Positions 5,217 to 6,976 of a stretch of 6,976 bases of DNA are shown here, in pieces; positions within the stretch are counted from its first letter, which is position 1, and each line of letters begins with the position of its first letter. The notes below the pieces were generated by a model. It was not told the origin of the DNA and made no database searches. It worked only from the letters and a program-made list of their open reading frames with translations. The DNA lies in assembly GCA_947306315.1 (NCBI GenBank), contig CAMZGF010000039.1, positions 1 to 6,976 on the forward strand, read 5' to 3'. The position numbers and the translations under genes were made by a program. The stretch is from an uncultured Candidatus Saccharibacteria bacterium. GTDB lineage: Bacteria; Patescibacteriota; Saccharimonadia; Saccharimonadales; Saccharimonadaceae.

Positions 5217-5706
5217 TATACCATTCGATTTCGTCTAAACTAAGTGAAATTTCATTTCTAAAATACTTAAATATCGTATAGGTTGCGCCATCTGCATAAA
5301 ATGAAGCATCGAGTTCGGCCATTGGTTTTTTGTCTTGCTTTTTTAAATCGCCATATATAATATCGCGGAGTTTTTCATTTAGTTTCTTAATGAAAAGTAT
5401 TGAACAATCGGATGTAAAAAGTTCTCGATAGAACTCTTCGTTTTCTTTTAGATAATTAAAAAGCTCGTGTAAATTATTTTGATCATCATTAAATATAAGG
5501 GAAGAGATTAAATCAGATTCGTACTCGCGAGCAACTTCAAATGCGTTCAAAAAATGGGCATAAAATGTGCCACGAGTTATTCCTGCTTTTTCCGATATTT
5601 CAACCGCTGTGATATCCTTGATCGATTTTTCCTGCAAGAGCTTTTTAAAAGCCTCTTTGATTTTTTCGTGTGTACGCTTTTTTGAATTATATTTAATCTC
5701 GCTCAT
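5179..5706 (-). CDS. TetR/AcrR-family transcriptional regulator
   Basis: A 175-aa one-component regulator that binds DNA as a dimer and usually represses. Residues 9-55 form the TetR N-terminal domain, with the helix-turn-helix VEISEKAGITRGTFYAHF at 35-52. The C-terminal part (80-168) is helical, ending in ADGATYTIFKYFRNEISLSLDEIEWYI, a pattern seen in short TetR proteins related to the dihydroxyacetone kinase regulator group. The ligand cannot be inferred. It is divergent from the DUF308-like membrane protein gene, its most likely target. The ATG at 5706 has no Shine-Dalgarno; an extended -10 (TGG-TAAACT) ends 6 nt before it, indicating a leaderless mRNA. The gene ends 38 bp inside the convergent 4566 gene. 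Confidence 0.92.
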   Translation of the reverse strand: MSEIKYNSKKRTHEKIKEAFKKLLQEKSIKDITAVEISEKAGITRGTFYAHFLNAFEVAREYESDLISSLIFNDDQNNLHELFNYLKENEEFYRELFTSDCSILFIKKLNEKLRDIIYGDLKKQDKKPMAELDASFYADGATYTIFKYFRNEISLSLDEIEWYIRANVSRQNSHA

Positions 5707-5712
5707 ACTTTT

Positions 5713-5721
5713 AGTTTACCA
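5713..5721 (-). promoter_or_regulatory. Leaderless promoter of the tetR gene
   Basis: On the minus strand, TGG-TAAACT (TAAACT 5713-5718) is an extended -10 ending 6 nt before the ATG. No good -35 is found 16-18 bp upstream. The 12-bp palindrome at 5721-5732 abuts it. Confidence 0.55.
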
Positions 5722-5732
5722 TACATCTGTAT
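5721..5732. promoter_or_regulatory. Candidate operator in the tetR promoter
   Basis: ATACA-TC-TGTAT is a perfect 12-bp palindrome located at -15 to -26 of the predicted tetR transcription start. That is a position where a bound TetR dimer would block its own promoter. It is AT-rich and short, so chance occurrence is possible. Confidence 0.4.
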
Positions 5733-5788
5733 AAAATTAGACACGAGTATAATTTGTACCTAAAATCATCGAGTTTTTCTCCTGAAAA

Positions 5789-5806
5789 TATGATAAAATA
5801 ATCATA
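5789..5806. promoter_or_regulatory. Promoter and palindrome upstream of the DUF308 gene
   Basis: TGA-TAAAAT (TAAAAT 5794-5799) is an extended -10 for the downstream gene. It is embedded in the inverted repeat TATGAT-AAAATA-ATCATA (5789-5806), which could be an operator for the divergent TetR protein. A second possible -10, TATAAT at 5748-5753, lacks a convincing -35. The leader from 5806 to 5829 contains the Shine-Dalgarno. Confidence 0.45.
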
Positions 5807-5815
5807 AGAAAGTAT

Positions 5816-5824
5816 AAAAAGGAG
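5816..5824 (+). promoter_or_regulatory. Strong ribosome binding site of the DUF308 gene
   Basis: AAAAAGGAG lies 5 nt before the ATG at 5830 and fixes the start. Confidence 0.9.
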
Positions 5825-5829
5825 TTTTA

Positions 5830-6477
5830 ATGGAAAATATTGAAAAGAAACTCAACGGGTTTCTCGGTGCAGCAGTCAGCACGGCTTTCGTGATGACAAT
5901 TCTTGGGCTAATCTTTGTTCTATTTCCTGGCTTAATGCTCTCAATTATGCAAGCTGCAATTTCGATTGTTCTAATCTCACTTGGTATTTTTATGATCGCG
6001 CGTGATATGAATAAAGGCGCCGTCTTTAATATTTTCTCAACAAGTTTGCTTGGTATTTTCTTCGTTATCCTTGGCCTTATTGTCGCGCTTTATTATCAGC
6101 AGGCACTCAGCATTATCACAATTGCAGTTGGTGTTTATATGATTCTAAACTCTGTGATGCATCTAAATATCGCTAACCAAATTCGTGGCACAAAAGCATA
6201 TAATGTGACACTTTTATCGAATATTATCGGTGTTATTTGTGGTGTTTTGATGATTGTTCATCCTGGCGAAACAAACGAAGCAATCGTTATGATTGTTGGT
6301 TTTATTCTTATGGTCTATGGCGTTTCTGGACTTGTTGATACTTTTATCCTAAAGAAGAAAATCGATGCCGTAAAAGATACAGTCAAGAAAGCTGCTAAAG
6401 AAACTAAAAAAGCAGCAAAAAGCCTCATTGACGAAGCAAAAGAGGCAGAAATCGTCGATAAGAAAGACGAAAAATAA
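5830..6477 (+). CDS. DUF308/HdeD-like integral membrane protein
   Basis: A 215-aa membrane protein with about six hydrophobic helices near residues 14-33, 36-57, 66-88, 91-110, 125-144 and 149-173, arranged as three hairpins as in the HdeD/DUF308 family. HdeD itself is linked to acid resistance in E. coli; for most homologues the role is unknown. The paired pattern of short loops, with FPG after helix 1 and HPGE after helix 5, fits the family. Residues 175-215 form a cytoplasmic tail rich in Lys, Ala and Glu (VKKAAKETKKAAKS), likely a long charged helix, beyond the usual family core. The start has a strong Shine-Dalgarno. The divergent TetR gene probably controls it. No terminator is visible before the promoter of the RNA gene, which begins 13 nt after the stop. 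Confidence 0.82.
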   Translation: MENIEKKLNGFLGAAVSTAFVMTILGLIFVLFPGLMLSIMQAAISIVLISLGIFMIARDMNKGAVFNIFSTSLLGIFFVILGLIVALYYQQALSIITIAVGVYMILNSVMHLNIANQIRGTKAYNVTLLSNIIGVICGVLMIVHPGETNEAIVMIVGFILMVYGVSGLVDTFILKKKIDAVKDTVKKAAKETKKAAKSLIDEAKEAEIVDKKDEK

Positions 6478-6490
6478 TACATAAAAACTA

Positions 6491-6518
6491 TTGACATTTT
6501 TACAAAAGAATGTATAAT
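6491..6518 (+). promoter_or_regulatory. Consensus sigma-70 promoter of the structured RNA gene
   Basis: TTGACA (6491-6496) and TATAAT (6513-6518) both match consensus perfectly, with a 16-bp spacer. The predicted start at about 6525 coincides with the first base of a 17-bp hairpin. It is the best promoter in the window. Confidence 0.93.
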
Positions 6519-6567
6519 ATACTTACGACGCTGTTGCTGCGACCTATGCGCGGACGACGGCGTTGTT

Positions 6568-6623
6568 GTCACTATAAAAGCAGGGGGGTAGGTTTATCCT
6601 ATCCTTCTGCACCATAGTACTTT
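6568..6623 (+). repeat. First copy of a repeated module inside the RNA
   Basis: GTCACTATAA (6568-6577) and ATAGTACTTT (6614-6623) flank hairpin 2. ACTAT (6571-6575) can pair with ATAGT (6614-6618), extending that hairpin. The same two 10-mers recur at 6746-6755 and 6817-6826 in the same order. Confidence 0.75.
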
Positions 6624-6745
6624 ATTAATAACAACTGGGAAAGAATTGTCGAAGCCAAACCTCCTTTCGAGACACTTAATGTGCAAAAAATGAGTAAAGA
6701 ACGGCAATATCACCAAAACAACTACTATAGGGCAAAGCCCCGAAA

Positions 6746-6826
6746 GTCACTATAACCAGGAATTTACGTCATCACACATTCGGTGATGAGCGTTTCATCC
6801 TAAAATAGGATGATAAATAGTACTTT
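6746..6826 (+). repeat. Second copy of the repeated module inside the RNA
   Basis: Exact copies of the 10-mers GTCACTATAA (6746-6755) and ATAGTACTTT (6817-6826) flank two hairpins. ACTAT (6749-6753) pairs with ATAGT (6817-6821). The last two bases (6825-6826) also belong to the long-range closing helix. Confidence 0.75.
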
Positions 6827-6851
6827 CGACAACTCACCCAGTTTTATATCT

Positions 6852-6885
6852 ACCCCCGAACGACTTTGTTCGGGGGTTTCTTTTT
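6852..6885 (+). terminator. Rho-independent terminator of the RNA gene
   Basis: ACCCCCGAAC (6852-6861) pairs perfectly with GTTCGGGGGT (6868-6877) around GACTTT and is followed by TTCTTTTT. It sets the 3' end of the RNA. Confidence 0.95.
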
Positions 6886-6891
6886 GCCAAC

Positions 6892-6913
6892 AAAAAACTC
6901 GACCAACGTCGAG
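6892..6913 (-). terminator. Rho-independent terminator of tRNA-Lys
   Basis: On the minus strand CTCGAC (6908-6913) pairs with GTCGAG (6898-6903) around a 4-nt loop and is followed by six T (6892-6897). It lies 8 nt after the encoded CCA of the tRNA and only 6 nt from the convergent terminator of the RNA gene. Confidence 0.88.
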
Positions 6914-6921
6914 ATTAATTG

Positions 6922-6976
6922 TGGTGAGTCGGGAGGGGCTCGAACCCTCGACACCGGGCTTAAAAGGCCCGTGCTC
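6922..6976 (-). tRNA. tRNA-Lys (anticodon TTT), 5' part beyond the window
   Basis: The 3' 55 nt are present: the end of the D arm, anticodon stem CGGGC/GCCCG around loop CTTTTAA (anticodon TTT), T arm GAGGG-TTCGAGC-CCCTC, 3' acceptor strand CCGACTC, discriminator A (6925) and encoded CCA (6922-6924). The 5' acceptor strand, expected to be GAGTCGG, lies outside the window. Confidence 0.95.

Larger units (their letters stand above)
6525..6885 (+). ncRNA. Structured non-coding RNA of about 360 nt, family not recognised
   Basis: The gene has a consensus promoter, strong paired structure and a terminator, and no convincing ORF. Hairpin 1: 6525-6541 pairs with 6549-6566 (17 bp, G-U pairs, bulged A6554). 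Hairpin 2: 6580-6592 pairs with 6598-6610 (13 bp, loop TTTAT). A long-range closing helix pairs AACTGGG (6633-6639) with CCCAGTT (6837-6843). It continues after an internal loop with TTGTCGAAG (6646-6654) against 6824-6832. Inside lie GGGC-AAA-GCCC (6730-6740), TCATCAC/GTGATGA (6769-6775/6783-6789) and TCATCCTA/TAGGATGA (6795-6802/6806-6813). ACCTCCTTTC (6659-6668) matches the usual 16S rRNA 3' tail. I checked for RNase P (GAGGAAAGTCC, ACAGAA), tmRNA (tRNA-like ends, tag ORF), SRP RNA (GGAAGCAGC region), T-box and 6S shape and saw none. It could be a divergent member of a known class or a new RNA. Existence as an RNA gene is well supported; its function is unknown. Confidence 0.82.

Noticed and set aside
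6315..6572. 85-codon minus-strand ORF over the DUF308 3' end and the RNA promoter
   Set aside because: It is antisense to the Lys/Ala-rich tail codons and crosses a consensus promoter; no signals of its own.
6547..6618. Short ORF beginning at ATG 6547 in hairpin 1
   Set aside because: The start is in the loop of the 17-bp hairpin, there is no ribosome site, and the codons follow the paired arms.
6525..6885. RNase P RNA, tmRNA or SRP RNA
   Set aside because: The universally conserved segments were searched by eye on both strands and not found; tRNA-like ends needed for tmRNA are also missing. A very divergent version cannot be excluded without a covariance search.
1..6976. CRISPR array, insertion sequence or prophage
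   Set aside because: No regularly spaced repeats, transposase or integrase motifs, or terminal inverted repeats were seen.

Overview
The window looks like chromosomal DNA of a low-GC bacterium (about 40% GC or less, judged by eye) that uses the standard code. No gene contains an in-frame TGA, and all eight stop codons are TAG or TAA. Compact gene packing, very short intergenic gaps, tRNA genes with encoded CCA and several apparently leaderless genes suggest a Patescibacteria/CPR-type genome, possibly Saccharibacteria. This is an inference; a clostridial or other low-GC lineage is not excluded.

Layout. 1-783: 3' part of a thioredoxin reductase gene (trxB). It ends in a bidirectional hairpin terminator that it shares with a convergent 216-aa gene of unknown function (831-1481, minus). 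That gene has a near-consensus promoter with a palindrome over the transcription start. 1604-1679: tRNA-Pro(TGG), minus strand. It is divergent from uppS (1750-2457, undecaprenyl diphosphate synthase), and the two promoters appear to share one -35 segment. 2617-5216: a same-strand run of three genes. These are a membrane-anchored HTH regulator with a DUF4097-like outer domain, a CYTH-domain protein and an unknown 216-aa protein. 5179-5706 (minus) and 5830-6477 (plus): a TetR-family regulator divergent from a six-helix DUF308/HdeD-like membrane protein. 6525-6885: an independent gene for a structured RNA of about 360 nt that I do not recognise, with its own promoter and terminator. It converges on tRNA-Lys(TTT) (6922 to the window end, minus).

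Two themes tie the window together. First, four protein genes (uppS, the CYTH gene, the 4566 gene and tetR) have a -10 hexamer ending exactly 6 nt before the ATG and no Shine-Dalgarno sequence, so transcription should begin at the start codon. Three others (the 216-aa minus gene, the HTH/DUF4097 gene and the DUF308 gene) have ordinary Shine-Dalgarno leaders. Second, the structured RNA carries ACCTCCTTTC, the same bases as the usual 16S rRNA 3' tail (anti-Shine-Dalgarno). It could in principle pair with Shine-Dalgarno leaders and leave leaderless mRNAs untouched. That link is speculative. The RNA gene, the constant 6-nt leaderless arrangement and the transmembrane HTH/DUF4097 regulator are the parts most worth following up.
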